From Paulinella micropora (lineage: Eukaryota; Cercozoa; Imbricatea; Euglyphida; Paulinellidae), in NCBI GenBank assembly GCA_019918135.1, contig WBZZ01004130.1, forward strand, positions 1 through 64,000: 64,000 nucleotides of DNA. The letters are read 5' to 3'. A program made the translations under genes and the position numbers. The notes below the pieces were generated by a model that was not told the DNA's origin, did not search any database, and saw nothing but the letters and a program-made list of their open reading frames with translations. This document shows, in pieces, positions 12,614 to 25,588 of this stretch; within the stretch, counting starts at the first letter, position 1, and each line of letters opens with the position of its first letter.

Positions 12614-14994
12614 TTGACCACAGCATGGCCACTTGTGGATAACCCCAAAATCTTCAAAGTGGTCGCCCAACCAAGTGCCGGCCCGGTCAATTATTGCAAG
12701 CCCAACACTTCCACTTCGGATGTCGCAAAAAAGCACGAAAATTACGTACGTCACAAAAAAACTTCGGACAACGGTCGTCAGCCGAGCACAATGTGCCACA
12801 GTGTAACTTTTGGCGGGAGGGGGGATTTGTTCCAAGCCCTTTTTTGGACTTGTCTTGAGTTGTTACAATTCGTCAAGACCCCATGTCTCAAGACCCTGCA
12901 CCGGTTCCACCTGCCCCCGGTTGGAACTCAGGTGGCCAAAACTTGTAATGCATCATCCACTAACTCATGATCCCCCTTTTTTTTTTTGGTTTTTTGCAGG
13001 GCCTGCGCAGCCAGATCTTGGAGCAGAAGGTGTAGACAGTGGCAACCATCCTGTCAGCGTGGCTTTTGGCAGGCCTACTGCGTCGGCAACCAACGAAAAC
13101 TGTCCTCCAAGCACTGGCAACGATGGTTCAAGCGTGCCCAGTGTTGCAAGTGTCGACAAAAAGCAAGAAGTGCTTTTTCTACAGTCCCTTCCTTTTCCTG
13201 GAGACTTGAGAGCGGTCGTGGACGTTACAAGCAACCGCCGCGGCACATTGGCCCAGCTCTTCGGCGTCAAGGAAGACTTCATCAGCCTAGAAGTTGGTGC
13301 TAGCTTTAATGCTGGCACCATTGTCAAGGTTTCATTCAATCTTTCCTCAAACTCACTCTCACATTGTCGTTTTTTGTGGTAGGTGTCTATGGTTCACCCT
13401 GGTGACGAGTCTATGTTTCGCCCTGGCCGCGTACAAGATGGAAGCGTCATTCGACGGAAGTGGGATCATACGGAGGAGGGTGCACAGCTAGTCGAGGGAG
13501 CAACGGGTCACAATCGTTTGTTGTTTTTGGTACATTCATTTTTGAATGGCGAGGAAATTAAGCTTGGCGGTTGGGTCTTTTTCATTACCGCATGCATCAA
13601 TCATGATTCACACAGCGATGCCCTCAAGAGTCCAAGCACCACGTTGTGGTTAGGAAAGGTTTTGAGGGTCATGAAGAAAGTAAACACATCGTCCAACCGA
13701 GCGTACATTCATTTTTTTCTTGCGTACCGATCCAAGAATGGTAACGCAAGATATATCGCAACCACCCCAGAATTTACTCATTCGGTTATTCCTGCCCCTT
13801 TCCAGCAAATGCTGGATTTGGATCAAGTTGTACTGGTACCATTTACGGATCAAGACACCACATGCAAAGAAATGCTGGTTAAAGTGATTTGCAAGGTAAT
13901 GAAACGATCAGAGGAGCAGTCGTCTTCTAACAAACGCTCCCCCTCCGGTGGAGACACAACCGCCGAAGCTCAAACTAATTCAAGCTCTGCAGCACTGCAG
14001 CAGACTACTATGCAGGAGTTGGTCCGAGTCAAAGGTGAAAAAAAAGTTTTGGAAGAAAAACTTGCGAAACTTGAGCGGGGGGAACAAGAAAGTCAGAAGA
14101 TCGTACAGGATACCTTGAAGCTCTTTAACGAAGAGCGAGCTAAGAATATTAGCTTGCTAAGCCAGCTCAAAGTGTCCAGTAGCAATCTTACAGCTGCCCA
14201 ACAGGAGGCAGAGTCTTTGCTGACACAAATAAGCGAGCTCCAACAACAAGCAAGTGATTGGGAAAAAAAAGCATTATAATGTAGATAGGGTCACAGTTAA
14301 TATTTCAACCATTGAAATACTGTTCTTTTTTCTTTTTTTGTAGGCAAAGGCGCGCTTTCAAACTTCAAACAATGGCTTGAAAAAGGTCTTACTGTTTTGC
14401 TAGTGGTTAGGACTCATATCTTTGTTTTATTCAGCAAGTCGAAGAGGCTACCAGGGCGGTGGAAGAGCGTGACTTGGCGCTGGAGAAGGCGGTGGAGGAG
14501 CGCGATGCAGCGCTGGAGCAACAGGCTGAGGCAATCACTGCACGCGACAAAGCAGTCGAAGCGGCGGGGGTGGCAAAGAAAGAGGTAGAATCTGCTGCAG
14601 TGAAGGCTAGGGGATTCGAGATTGATTTGGCGGAGGCGCAGAGGAATCTGGAGTTGGCAACTGTGTCCAACAAGGAGTTCAAAAAGAAAGTAACTGACCT
14701 GCAGTTCAAACTGGAGTTGATCGAAACTGAGCGAGATCAATTTAAGGGTCACATTCATTTCTTTCTCCGTTGCTCATGTTTTTTTATGCAGCTGTCGCCA
14801 AAGGGGCTAGAAACGCGATGAAGGATCTTTCGTTCAGCAGCCTGTCGCGATCACCCTCTCGTCGACCACCTTCGCCATACAGAAGCAGCCACAAAAGAAA
14901 AAAGCATTATGACAACAGTGAATCCGAGGATGAAGAATGCATGAAGCGGTCTACGCCCTCCTCGCACCATCATGTCTCCTGCCGTCATCGTTAG
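12614..14994 (+). CDS. Spliced coiled-coil protein carried by the TIR transposon, 6 exons
   Basis: Exons: about 12614-12944 (true start uncertain; the first in-frame ATG is at about 12790), 13000-13328, 13383-about 14280, 14344-14385, 14435-14747, 14792-14994 (stop TAG). Introns are short GT-AG, and the first has a CTAAC branch-point-like word before a T-rich acceptor. Exons 2-3 form a globular region of no known family (VVDVTSNRRGTLAQL ... VHSFLNGEEIKLGGWVFF). The end of exon 3 and exon 5 are long coiled coil (ERDLALEKAVEERDAALEQQ). The last exon is Ser/Arg-rich (SLSRSPSRRPPSPYRS) and basic, suggesting a nuclear protein. Exon 3 runs into a stop after an A8 run; the downstream exons keep frame only if that run is one base shorter, so this copy may be damaged. 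AATAAA lies near 15070. Confidence 0.6.
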
Positions 14995-15364
14995 CATGGA
15001 AATGTAGCGTGTAATATTGGTTAAGGAAAAAAGGAACAAACTTAGGTTGTATTTCTATTTAGTATTATCAAATAAATATTTCTTTATTTATTTTTCAATC
15101 GAATTATTAATAAGCGGTTGCTTGTGTGTGTTAGATTTTCTCCGGTCTGTCCAAGAGCGATTGATTTTATTAATAATTTCAACAAGGAAAATGTATTGCT
15201 AATATTGCATTCTTTGTTTTTTCTGTTCTTTTTCTTATTTCTTTATGAAGTATTCATGGTTATTTCGTACTAGTGGATGAAAAGCATCCATTACAACTGA
15301 GTTTGCAACTTGAATCATTAAACTTGACTTTGAAATCATGATATTTATGTATAATTTTGAATAG

Positions 15365-15905
15365 GGTCACTCAATGTGAAGTCTAAGCTTCCGCACCGGT
15401 TTTATGCTTCAAAAACATTATGAATATGCTAAACAAGCTGGTATTAATATAATTCCATGCATACTTCGAGTACTCCGTGAGTATGTACAACGAATACAAG
15501 TGAGTGGCAAGTATGCTGAGTGCCACAGTGACTAGTGTAAAACACTGTCACTCACACTGAACTCTAAGCTTCCGCACCGGTTTTATGCTTCAAAAACATT
15601 ATAAATATGCTAAACAAACTCGTATTAATATAATTTCATGCATACTTCAAGTAGGCAGTGAGTATGTATAACGAATACAAGTGAGTGGCAAGTATGGTGA
15701 GTGTCACAGTGACTAGTGTAAAACAGGGTCACTCAACTTAAAGTCTAAGCTTCCGCACAGGTTTTATGCTTCAAAAACATTGTAAATATGCTAAACAAAC
15801 TAGTATTAATATAATTTCATGCATAGTTCAAGTAGTCGGTGAGTATGTATCACGACTATAAGTGAGTGGCTGCCACCAGTAACCAACTTGAAAATTTCTA
15901 GTCAC
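15365..15905 (+). repeat. Three subterminal repeats of about 181 bp
   Basis: Units start near 15365, 15546 and 15727. Each begins with a TCACTCA-containing word, then TCTAAGCTTCCGCAC, GGTTTTATGCTTCAAAAAC and ends with ACTAGTGTAAAACA. The left end has only about two units, so the innermost right unit is outside the matched TIR. Tandem subterminal motifs like these are where transposases of several families bind. Confidence 0.8.
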
Positions 15906-16212
15906 ATTTGAATTTGAATTTGAATTTGAAGTAATATCATTAGAATTTAATAAACTAAATATAATTACGTTGATTTTGATGTAAAACAACATAAAAATAA
16001 AGAAAAACCAAGCTCAGGCAAGCCCAAACCACAATCTAGCCAAAATATAGCTAACGGTCGAAAAACCGTTGTAACGGCTAGAAATTCAAATTTTTTAAAC
16101 TTTTTTTGTTTAAATAATTAAAATACATTAAAATCTTTCATTGCCATGCTACTCCCATCAATTTTCAAAATCTTTAGACTTAGATTGCATGTTAGCTTGC
16201 ATTATATCCTGT
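15562..16212 (-). repeat. Right terminal inverted repeat
   Basis: Reverse complement of 8516-9165, including the TTTGAA hexamer run (about 15907-15930) and the terminal CATTATATCCTGT. Confidence 0.85.
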
Positions 16213-16831
16213 CCAGGCTGTGCCGTCACTCAATCGATCCTCGTGCTTCGCCGCCGGTCCCGGTGTCCCCTGTCTGTTGTGTGCTTCTGACTGGCTGACA
16301 CCTGTCCTGCAAATTCCCCCTTCCGAGTACGTTGCACAAGGTCTAATTGCAGCAATCAGTCTTTAGCCTCTTCCTGTTGGTTTCCTTTAGCAGGTAGCTA
16401 CCCTGCACCCACCAACACGTCTGCGCGCCACAAGCGGGTGACCCCTGAACTGATTTCTGGGCTTGCCTGATGATGGGGCTTTGTGGCTCAAACCCCTCAA
16501 CCGTTCCTGTTGATGTCCTTCTGACCCGAAGGCTCATTCTTGTCTCCTGTCGGTAGCTCAGCTGCAGAGCTCTACCCCCTGTCCACCACAACTATTCACG
16601 CAGTGGTCCTGAAGCACTTTGGGAAGTGCTTTCCTTCTGCTGTGTCACTCTTGGGTGTGACACAGACCGTAGAAACCTTTCCTCTTGATCACTTTGAGTG
16701 ATGTTGTTGTGTTCCAAAACGTACAAGGCTCCTAACCCTTAAGAAGTAGGACAGTATATATGATATTAGAAGCCTTTTCACGTCTCCCAGGCGTCCGGGC
16801 CAGTTGACAAGCTAACCAGCTCTACAAAACC
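16213..16831. other. Spacer between the TIR transposon and the first LTR element
   Basis: GC-balanced sequence with several short palindromic words. No coding frame or RNA gene that I can defend. Confidence 0.4.
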
Positions 16832-16916
16832 TGTTAGACTTATTAATATAATTAACCGGATAGTCAGTATGGGCCGGCATATGTAATGTGTGGCAGATTA
16901 TTAAGTTAGTCTCACA
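16832..16916 (+). repeat. 5' LTR of the Ty1/copia-like element
   Basis: Begins TGTTAGAC and ends CTCACA; shares both ends with the longer copy at 25589-25790. The following bases (16917 on, GGTTATAGAGCC) sit where the primer binding site should be, and a near-identical word follows the LTR of the related element at 46458. Confidence 0.75.
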
Positions 16917-17263
16917 GGTTATAGAGCCTTGTAGCGTTAACGTTAAGGTCTAGTAGACTTTATTCACTTATCGCGTACTATCGGGGCATGCGGAGAGCCG
17001 CCACCAAGAATACGAACTGGTGTAAGTGCGGAAGGCCGTCACCAAATATTTAAATCTGGTGTGTGTGCGGAAGGCTACCACCAGTCTGATGTGTGTGCGG
17101 AAGGCTACCACCAGTCACACTAAGTGGACTGTGCGGAAGGCTGCCACCTAGTTGTTTGTATGACGAATTATTTCCTAACTTCATCTCGCTTCTCTATCCA
17201 CAGAGAAAGCAACATTGGTAGTCGAGCCTCCCTCCTACCTTCCGCTTGGTACGCCCGAACAAT

Positions 17264-18133
17264 ATGGCGTATCAAGGTTCTGACCTAGTAAGAATGAGGC
17301 TAGAACCTCCAAAGTTCGATCATGGAAAAGAATGGGAGTTGTTTGAATACACCTTTACATCAGTTATAGGTGTTACACACCCAGAAATCCTTTCCATAAT
17401 TCCGGGCTTTAAGTCTCACCCCTTAGCCAAACCTATGCAACTACCTGTACGACCTGAATCTCCTTCTGATGCACCGTTCACATCACCTATAAAGGAAGAG
17501 CAAGACCAAGAGGACGAAGAGGAGACAGTAGTAAAGGTAGAGGCGAAGGATAAGGGAAAGAAAGGAGAGAGTCAAGAAACTACAAGTACAAAAACTGCCT
17601 CTGCTCCCGTCACTGCTATACCTACTGACCAAAAATCCAAAATACCAGTGTTGACGGGGGGGAGTAAACCCTCGCCGCTATTTGCACTACAATTGGGAGC
17701 CAAATATTACATGAGAGAGAAAGAAGCTAAGCTAAACAGGTTGCTCTATGCTTTCCTACTCCAATCATGCGTACACGATAGAAAGGTGATGACTATAATG
17801 AGGCAGGGGGATACAGATGGTGTAAAGTGTTTCCTCGCCCTCAAAAAACATTATGGAGGTCTCGACCTCATAATGTTTGCAGAGGACCAAGAAAGACTAT
17901 ACCATTCGTACCCCAAGAAGGTTAGTGAGGTGAATAGCTGGCTAGCTGACTATCTCACTACTATCAAGACACAGGAGAAGACGATGGGAGTGATACCAGA
18001 GATGATGAAGACATGCATGATCATGAAGAAATTAAAACATCTACCCACTTATCAAGCATACTATCGCAACACTTGGTGTCCTCTCTTGCCTACTCAAAGA
18101 CCCAAGCTGTCAGAATTTATCAAAGTAGTATAA
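17264..18133 (+). pseudogene. gag part of the Ty1/copia-like element
   Basis: Open frame of about 289 residues from ATG 17264. It has an N-terminal gag-like segment (PPKFDHGKEWELFEY), an acidic/lysine-rich insert, then a copia-type UBN2-like helical region (GVKCFLALKKHYGG). It matches the frame at 45846-46160 in arrangement. Part of a fossil element. Confidence 0.7.
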
Positions 18134-19802
18134 CAGCTAGCTCAGAGCAACGTATCAGAGACTAGAATGCGTAAACTCTATGGATCTGGTAGCTCTAAGA
18201 GTGACCCTATCACTATCAACACAGTAGCAGGAATAGCTCGGCAAGAAGAAGGGCAAGCTATCACAGGCTTATGGCGAGGGAGAGGACAGTATTTGCTGGA
18301 ACTGCCTCTCCCCTGACCATAAAATAGCTTTCTGTCAGCTCAAAGATTGTCCCAAGGACGGACACGGTCCCTTGAGATGCCCCATAAGAAGGAGAACTAG
18401 GGTCTCTGAGAAGTTGCGTGGAAAGGAGAAGAGAGAGGACAGTCAGAGTGAGAAAACAGACAGACACAAGAAGAAAGAAGAAGAAGGAGCAAAAAAGAAG
18501 AAGAAGAAGGAAGACAGCAGAGGAGAGAGACGAAAGCTGAAAGCAGCAGACTTCATTAAATAGAAGAAAATGATAAGCCTAAACGCCGAATCATCTGACT
18601 CCTCTAACTCACTTTCTCATTCTGAAAGTGAAGAAGAAGATGAACACCCAACTAACCAGAATCAGAAGTGGATGGTGAGTTGGGGATTCACCACATGGCC
18701 ATTATGATGATGGGGAAAGAGAGAGGAGACGATAGTGGTATGTATGTCGAGGAAGATGACACTCCACTCCCAACTAACACCCTCGAAGATGACAGTGGTA
18801 TGAGCATCGAGGAAGACAACCCCCCATCTTCAACCAACACCCTCTTGCCACTTTTATCTCACGCATCTAAGCCACCTGGCGCAAGAAGTAGACGGGGAGA
18901 GGGGTGAGGGTAGTGTGCGTAGAGGAGAGCAGAAAGGGCATGCATCATCTACACAAAACGACTCCACACACACTCGCCCCACTATTCCACCCCTTCACGA
19001 GAATAAGTTTTTAACCACCCTTGATATGGCTGGCGACCCAACTCCCCTAAACCAATCATACCTTTGGAAGGGAATTGGGCCCTCGGACGTACAAGGGTAG
19101 GATACGTAAAAATCCTCGTGAAAAAGTACAACCCAGTCACGTTACGAGAAGAAGGTGGCCCACCCCTCAACCTCCACGGTAGACCAGTACGTACAGACAG
19201 TTGTCATGTCACCAACAGTAAGCAGTGTGAGGGAACAGTGCCAGACACAGGGGTTAGGTGCTCATGGAGGTTGGGGGCGGCGAGGAAGGGAGTGCAAGGT
19301 GGGAGGTGTGCAGCTAGACTGATAACCATGACTTCTGTTCACTTCATGTTGATCAAGAAAGGAAGAGAGGAGAGATATTGAACAAATACAGAGAAAAACT
19401 GAACTTAGGATTGCTCCCTCCCCGTGATGCTATGTATTATGAACCCGCCACTTTGTTTAAATACACCACTTTGTGGAGAGAAAGAACCAATCCTACTCAG
19501 TCCAGCAACACACAACTACCTCTCTTCTCACATCTACTACTACTACTACTACTACTGCTACTACTACTAGTAGTACTACTACTACTACTACTACTACTAC
19601 TATATTCATAGAAGGAGTGGGAGAAATAGGGGAAGAAGTAGGGGAAGTAGGAGTAGGGGGAGTAGGGGTAGGAGTAGGGGAGCAGTAGAGGGTGGATGGT
19701 CTGTATCTCCCTTGTCTGTACCAACTATGACTCACATCTCACCTCTGCAACCTACCACTGTATTACCTAATACATCCTCATCATCTTTATTTTGGACCTC
19801 CT

Positions 19803-20408
19803 GTGGTCATGGAAGAAGGAGAGCCAGGTAGTGCTGAGGATAGTAACGTTTGGGTAAGGGACGGAAAGCGAGTGTTAATGGGTGGAGGACTACCCTCTGT
19901 TGAAGAAATACAACGGTTGGTTACTGCTCTCAATCAGGAGCTTAAGAGTAGAACAGTGAGAGATGGGTTGATTACGAGCCAGGAGGGAGAGTATGACGAA
20001 TTCTATACAGAGTTATATTATGCTATGCATGACTGCGTTCTTACTCTTGCTACTAAACACAATAACCCATTTGCACGGGGCATTGCTTCATCTTTCCCTT
20101 ACATGGTAAAGGAGGTAGAGGATCTCGAGGCTGTGTTGGGTGGTGTGACGCCGCCGGAAGAAGACGAGCCCCAAAGCCCATCAGACACAGACACCACCAC
20201 TTCAGAACAAACACAGGACAAACCACACACTGAATGCTCTATCATGTTGATGGACGGTAACCCTGACTGTAAAACTGACAGCAGCAATATAGTGTGGGTA
20301 GACGATAGTGGTGCAAGCGAAACACAGTCCCCAGATAGATCTACGTTTGTCAGTCTTAAGAGTGCCTCACAGAAATTCCACATAGCAAAAGGGAGCATTA
20401 GAACCTAG
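19803..20408 (+). pseudogene. Protease region of the Ty1/copia-like element
   Basis: The frame ends in VWVDDSGASE, the DSGAS active-site pattern of copia aspartic proteases. Upstream is a gag-pol linker similar to the one at 42948-43202. Part of a fossil element. Confidence 0.65.
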
Positions 20409-20839
20409 TACAAAGGGAAGGTTTTAATGAACCTGTCGGGAGCCCATGGGGAACAGTCAGTGTCCTTGATGCTCACACCACTTACAACCCACACCTAAAA
20501 TACGGGTTAGTTGCCACTTCAGCATGGGTACGTAAGGGCTTTGCCGTCATAAATCAAAACAACCAAGTGATAGTGCTCAAAACGCCCATTCTCACTGCGG
20601 AAGATCAAATCGTGGCTAGAGGGAGAGCACTCCCAAACCACTTGACGGTGTTTGATTCCCCGGGCACTCCGCCACTCAATCCTAACGAGTGGTATGAGCC
20701 CACAGGTTCCCCTACTACTACGCCCTCAACAAGCGAGACTCCCGAGCCCGACGATGATGACACGTCGGACTCGGGGGGACAAGCTTGACGCCCTACCTCT
20801 CATCTTTCTCAGAAAACCAGCCTACCTACCTATCACGAC

Positions 20840-22178
20840 ATGTACTGTTTGTTGTCACCGTGCATCTGTGGTTGGCGATGTGACGTACCTAATACATACG
20901 TACCCTACTCTACTGAGATAGATCATGAGAAAGATGAGAGGGCTGAGAGTAAGGGAGATAAAGCGCTGGATAGTAAAGCTTTATGTCCTGTCGTCCGTCC
21001 TCACTATCATGAAAACATACATGCCACTGTGTTCCATCGTATGTTTAAGCACAGAGGGGTAAAAGCCATGGAGCGAATGGCTAACTATATGGGAGTAAAG
21101 ATAATGGGGAGAGAGTGGAGGGAGCGAGTAATGAAATGCGAGTGGTGTTTAAAGAATAAGATGAAGAGAGTGCACCATTTCAAAGACAATCACCATGTGG
21201 TAGAACGCCACCCTGGGGTCCACATATCTATGGATACTCAGGGTTGGTGGAATGCACATCGTGGGACGGGAAAAAGTATAAGTTCACTGTCAAATGTCTT
21301 GCATCTGGGTTTGAGTTAGACTATTACCTGAGACACAAGAATGCTTCCTTAAGGCAGTTGCCTTCTTCGAACTGCATACAGGAAGAAAAGTGAAATTCTT
21401 AACTTGTGACCAGGAATATGGTAAGTACAAGGAGTTTCAGACTTGGATTGATGTAAATCAACCAGTCCTCCTAGAAGCTCCGACGGGGGAGAAACAGGCG
21501 GTTGCTAAAATAGAACGAGCCCACCAGAGGTGCGGCGGACCCGCAAGGGCAGTTCTCAGCGACGACGATCTCCCTGAGTCCATGTGGACGGAGACGGAGA
21601 AAGCTTCTACCTATTTTGGCAACCTCTTACCTCTTGCCCGTGGCCCTTTTAAGGGGAAATCTCCTTATGAAGTCATTCATAAAAGAAAACCCCTTTTGGG
21701 TCATTTGCGCCCCATCGGATGTCTGGCGTACATGAAAGTAGACGCAAAGAGGGGGAAAGGTGAGAGGGGAAGGAAAGTTTTATTTCTCGGGTATGAAAGA
21801 AACAACGGCTATTATCGCGTATACGATCCGGTTGCGAGGAAAATATTCAGTAATGTCCGTGATGTTATTTTCGACGTTTGGAAACTGGGGAAGAGGGGGG
21901 CATCTAAGTCACTCGAAAGAGATTATGTTGAGGGCGAGATGTTTTCTGTTGATTGGCAACGACCCCCCCCTCCCTTATCGCAACAAATGACCCCAGAAAG
22001 TCAAGGAACCGTTTCAGGGGAGGACCCGGGAGAAGAGATTCCGGCAGGGGGAGGAAATCCCCCGGTTGGAATTCTCCCTCCCGCTCCGACCCTTACTCAG
22101 GAATTTCCCCTGAAGAATCACTCCACACTCCGCAAACTGACGAGGATAGTGAGGCGGAAGAGGGACCGGTGTTCGTGA
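20840..22178 (+). pseudogene. Integrase region of the Ty1/copia-like element
   Basis: Parts seen are a GAG-pre-integrase zinc segment (HENIHATVFHRMFKHRG ... CEWCLKNK) and, further on, copia integrase C-terminal words (GKSPYEVIHKRKP, FLGYERNNGYYRVYDP). Fossil, in more than one piece. Confidence 0.7.
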
Positions 22179-22899
22179 GCACGAGCCCCCCCCCCCCCCC
22201 CCTTAGAGCCTCCGAGTCCCAAAGTTGCCCAGCCGAGTGACAAGCAGGGGGAGACAAGGAAAGCAAGAAGGGGGCGTAAGCCCAAAGAAAAGCAAAAATT
22301 GTCCGGGACGTACGTGGAAATCCCTGCAAGGGCTTTCGGGGAGCAGTGGGCTAGATTAATTTACGGGGATAAATGGGAGACGGCGATACGACGGGGGACA
22401 GCAACTGCCCCGTCTGCTCCTGTTACCCGTAAATCTAAACGTTTTCCCGCGCATAGTGTCTTGTTTGACGACGGCGTTACAGATAACATATTAGACACAG
22501 AAATCATCAAATACACCAAAGTCCCGCAACAGACAGAACCTATACCCGAATCTCGTGAGCAAAAAGCCATAACCGCACCACCACCCTTATCGACCAACAG
22601 AAATCCTGATTCTGATCTCAATACTAACGATTCCGGGGTTGAGGTCACCTCAGAATTTGCGTTTGTCGAGGGGGAGAGGGAGAGGGTAGAGATGCAGAGA
22701 GCGCATAAACCGGAATGGAGATCACACGAACAGGCGGAAATCTTGAGTGAAAAAATTATCACTGGAAAGAGGGCGAGGAACGCTCATGTCACGGTATGTG
22801 CCCGGGAGGAAAACCGGGCGGAGTATTGTCTCGTGAGCGAGAAATTCCCGGAATTCCCAGTAGTACAAAACCAAAAGACCGTAAGCAAGCTAGATAGAA

Positions 22900-24608
22900 A
22901 GAATTCGAACAGCTCAAAGAACTAAAAGCGTTTGTTTGGCGAAAAGTGAGCGAAGCGAAAATGTTGGGCACACCCATCATTCCTATAACATGGACAGACA
23001 CGGTAAAACAACAAGGTACTGCGGATGAATTCCATAAAGCCCGGATAACCCTAAGAGGGGACCTCCTGAAAGCTTACGCTCAGTACAATCCCAGAAAGAC
23101 TTAATCTCCCACAATCCAGCACAGGACCATTTTGCTCATGGTAGCCTATGCAGCCTTTCTCGGAATAGACTTATGATTGATTTCAGGACCGCTTACTTGC
23201 ACGCGAATCTCCCATAATAATGACATATACGTCAAACCGCCGGCCGAATTTCAGACGGCAGACTACGTCTGGCTTCTGAAGAAGGCTCTATACGGACATC
23301 CGTAGGCAGGCCGTCTTTAGTACGACGAACTGTCTGGGGAGCTCATTACTGAACACGAATTCAAGCCCCTCACGCTAGATAGGGCCTCTTTCGTAAAACA
23401 TGGGAGTAGTCCACAAACTACCCAACTGGTGTCTTTTCATGTTGATGATGGCTGTCACGCTGCGTCTCAAGAAAAACACATCAGAATGGTGAAACTGTTC
23501 GAAAAGAGAGGCTTTCGGTGCAAGGACCTAGGCAAGGCTACTGAATTCAAAAATATCCAGATCATCCAGACTGAAAAGGGTATTGCTTTGCATCAGCGTA
23601 AATATGAGCTGTTGATCTTAGAGGAGTTGGGTTATATGAAGGAGATACCGGCCAAAACGCCATTCACTTCCGATAACCCGCTCCTTTGAAGAAGGACCAT
23701 CGCCTATTACGCCATGACCTTAGATGCCTCATAGGAATGCTCATATTTCTGGCAGTCCACACCCGGCCACTCATCATATGCCCTTTGAGTATAGCAGCTA
23801 AGTTTCAGGTCCCCAACCCGGAGATATCTTATGCTATGGTGCACCGGATGTTCTTGTGGCTTTTAACCCCGCGAGCGCTATTTTTCAGGAGAGGGGGTCA
23901 AAATTTACGGAAGTTACTGGAAACTAATTTCTCGGTCCCTAAAACTCCGGAATCCTGGAAACCCAACTTAGAATCTTGCGCTGCGGCCAATGCAATCGAT
24001 GACATTATTGGGAAGACCACAATACCCGGAATGGACATGTTCAGTGTGCCAGTTCTCGCTAATGTAGATAGGATTATCGCGGAACATACAGAACTTGGGT
24101 TCGTAGACTCGGATTTCGCAGGGGATAAGAACTCGCGAAAATCAAGGTCCGGTTACGTCTACTTATTTAACGGGACGCCAATTTCATGGTTTTCTAAGCT
24201 ACAATCCGTAATAGCCCAATCTACACTAGAGTCAGAAACTGTTTCAGCTAATGAAGCAGTCAGAGAACTTCTCGCGTTGCAACAAACTTTACGGGATATC
24301 GGAATAAATCTTGAAGGCCCTACCCTCTCTTCGAGGATAACGAAGGAACGATATTATTGTCGGAGAGAGGACTAGGGGAAGCTAGGACTAAACACATAGA
24401 GGTTCGGTACCACCTACTAGCACAACTCGTGAGAGAAGGAAAGGTCAAACTATTCCGGGTTCCAACGGAGGAAAATATCGCGGATGTATTCACCAAAATA
24501 AATTTTACGGTAGATAAATTCAATTACCTGGCTGGAAAAATCTCCGTTGTGCTTAGTAGAGAAAATCGCGCCAAATTCAAGATAAAGTCCGATCAATTCT
24601 CGTATTAG
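22900..24608 (+). pseudogene. Reverse transcriptase and RNase H region of the Ty1/copia-like element
   Basis: Copia RT words are present (YVKPPAEFQ, LLKKALYG, SFHVDD). RNase H follows (GFVDSDFAGDKNSRKSRSGY, WFSKLQSVIAQSTLESE) with a tail like ADVFTK. The order and motifs are diagnostic for Ty1/copia. Fossil, in several pieces. Confidence 0.8.
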
Positions 24609-25588
24609 ATCTCTCAAGGAAAGGTTTATCATCTTGGACTTCGTTTATATTCCCGGGGTATGCAATATAATAATTTTCTCGCATATTACACATAAGTTGT
24701 ACAGGTGAGCGAATAGCCAAGTGCCGACGGAACAGATAGTACAATGGGTCCGGTGGTCATGAGTGACTGGTCCCAGGTTGACGGAACGGGTAATGAACCC
24801 CAGCGCTGGAGAAGGACATTAGCGGAATAGCCTTCCCCCCCCCCCCCCCCCGCAAAGCTCTCGTTCCTTCAGCTCGCTTCGCTTCAATTCCTATCCCTAT
24901 GCAATTATATATAATAAAAATCTATAAGAAGCCGACATGGAGTCCGGCTGGTCGGTGAACGTGCCACATGGGAATGTGGAACAACACGGAAGTACGTCAG
25001 ACCAGCCGGATGTACCAGACAGGCCAATAATTACAGACATCGTGTTTTTGTTCATATATATCATATTATTTTGTATTGATTTTATACCCCTCTACGGGAA
25101 GCGCTGTCAAAGTCATAAATTCATACTACCGGATAGATAAGTAGCCAATAGTTCAAGTTGATCATACCTTTCGATAGGTCAGTACAGATGGATACATTAT
25201 CATATATTTTATTTTTATATATTACGACTACTTACGTGATCATATATTATATATATCAATATTATATGTGTATTATGACCATAGTATTACCGTACCTGCG
25301 TCACATACATAATGTTACTCAACATAGGATAGGGGGTGCGTAGGACCTAATCCTCATCTCGTCGACCAGGCCTAGCTTAACTGGGGGGAGCTGCCCTGTA
25401 TGTAGTCTAATTGATGCATACTTGCCCCATTAAGCCGGGTAGCCACCATTGACATAACCTCTTGGAGAGAGTGAGGGTAAGAGTGAGTAATATTATTATG
25501 TTTTAAAGTCTGTGTTTTTATAATTTTCACAGAATAGATGTAATAGGACCTACAGTCAATTTAATAATTTACTTTGATGCAGGGGGAG
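24609..25588 (+). other. 3' untranslated region and polypurine tract of the Ty1/copia-like element
   Basis: AT-rich, no coding signal, with a C-run near 24835-24852. The purine stretch GCAGGGGGAG (25579-25588) lies directly against the 3' LTR, the normal place for a polypurine tract. Confidence 0.65.

Larger units (their letters stand above)
8516..16212. mobile_element. DNA transposon with long terminal inverted repeats, superfamily unassigned
   Basis: The two ends are reverse complements: the left end begins ACAGGATATAATGC at 8516 and the right end finishes with its complement at 16212. The match runs about 650 bp inward. The flanks share a 4-bp word, ccag (8512-8515 and 16213-16216), a candidate target-site duplication. 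Three gene-like regions lie inside: a broken transposase-like gene (minus, 9210-10330), a minus-strand gene of unknown role (about 10850-12473) and a spliced plus-strand coiled-coil gene (12614-14994). The last two start back to back. Length, long TIRs and subterminal tandem repeats recall Mutator-like or KDZ-type elements, but the 4-bp flank and the proteins do not let me assign one. The transposase is broken, so this copy is not autonomous. Confidence 0.8.

Noticed and set aside
8516-16212. Polinton/Maverick identity of the TIR element
   Set aside because: No polymerase B, retroviral-type integrase, packaging ATPase or capsid-like part was seen between the inverted repeats.
16520-16600. tRNA- or SINE-like A-box (GTAGCTCAGCTGCAGAGC)
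   Set aside because: No matching B-box at a proper distance and no cloverleaf; the word is a small palindrome.
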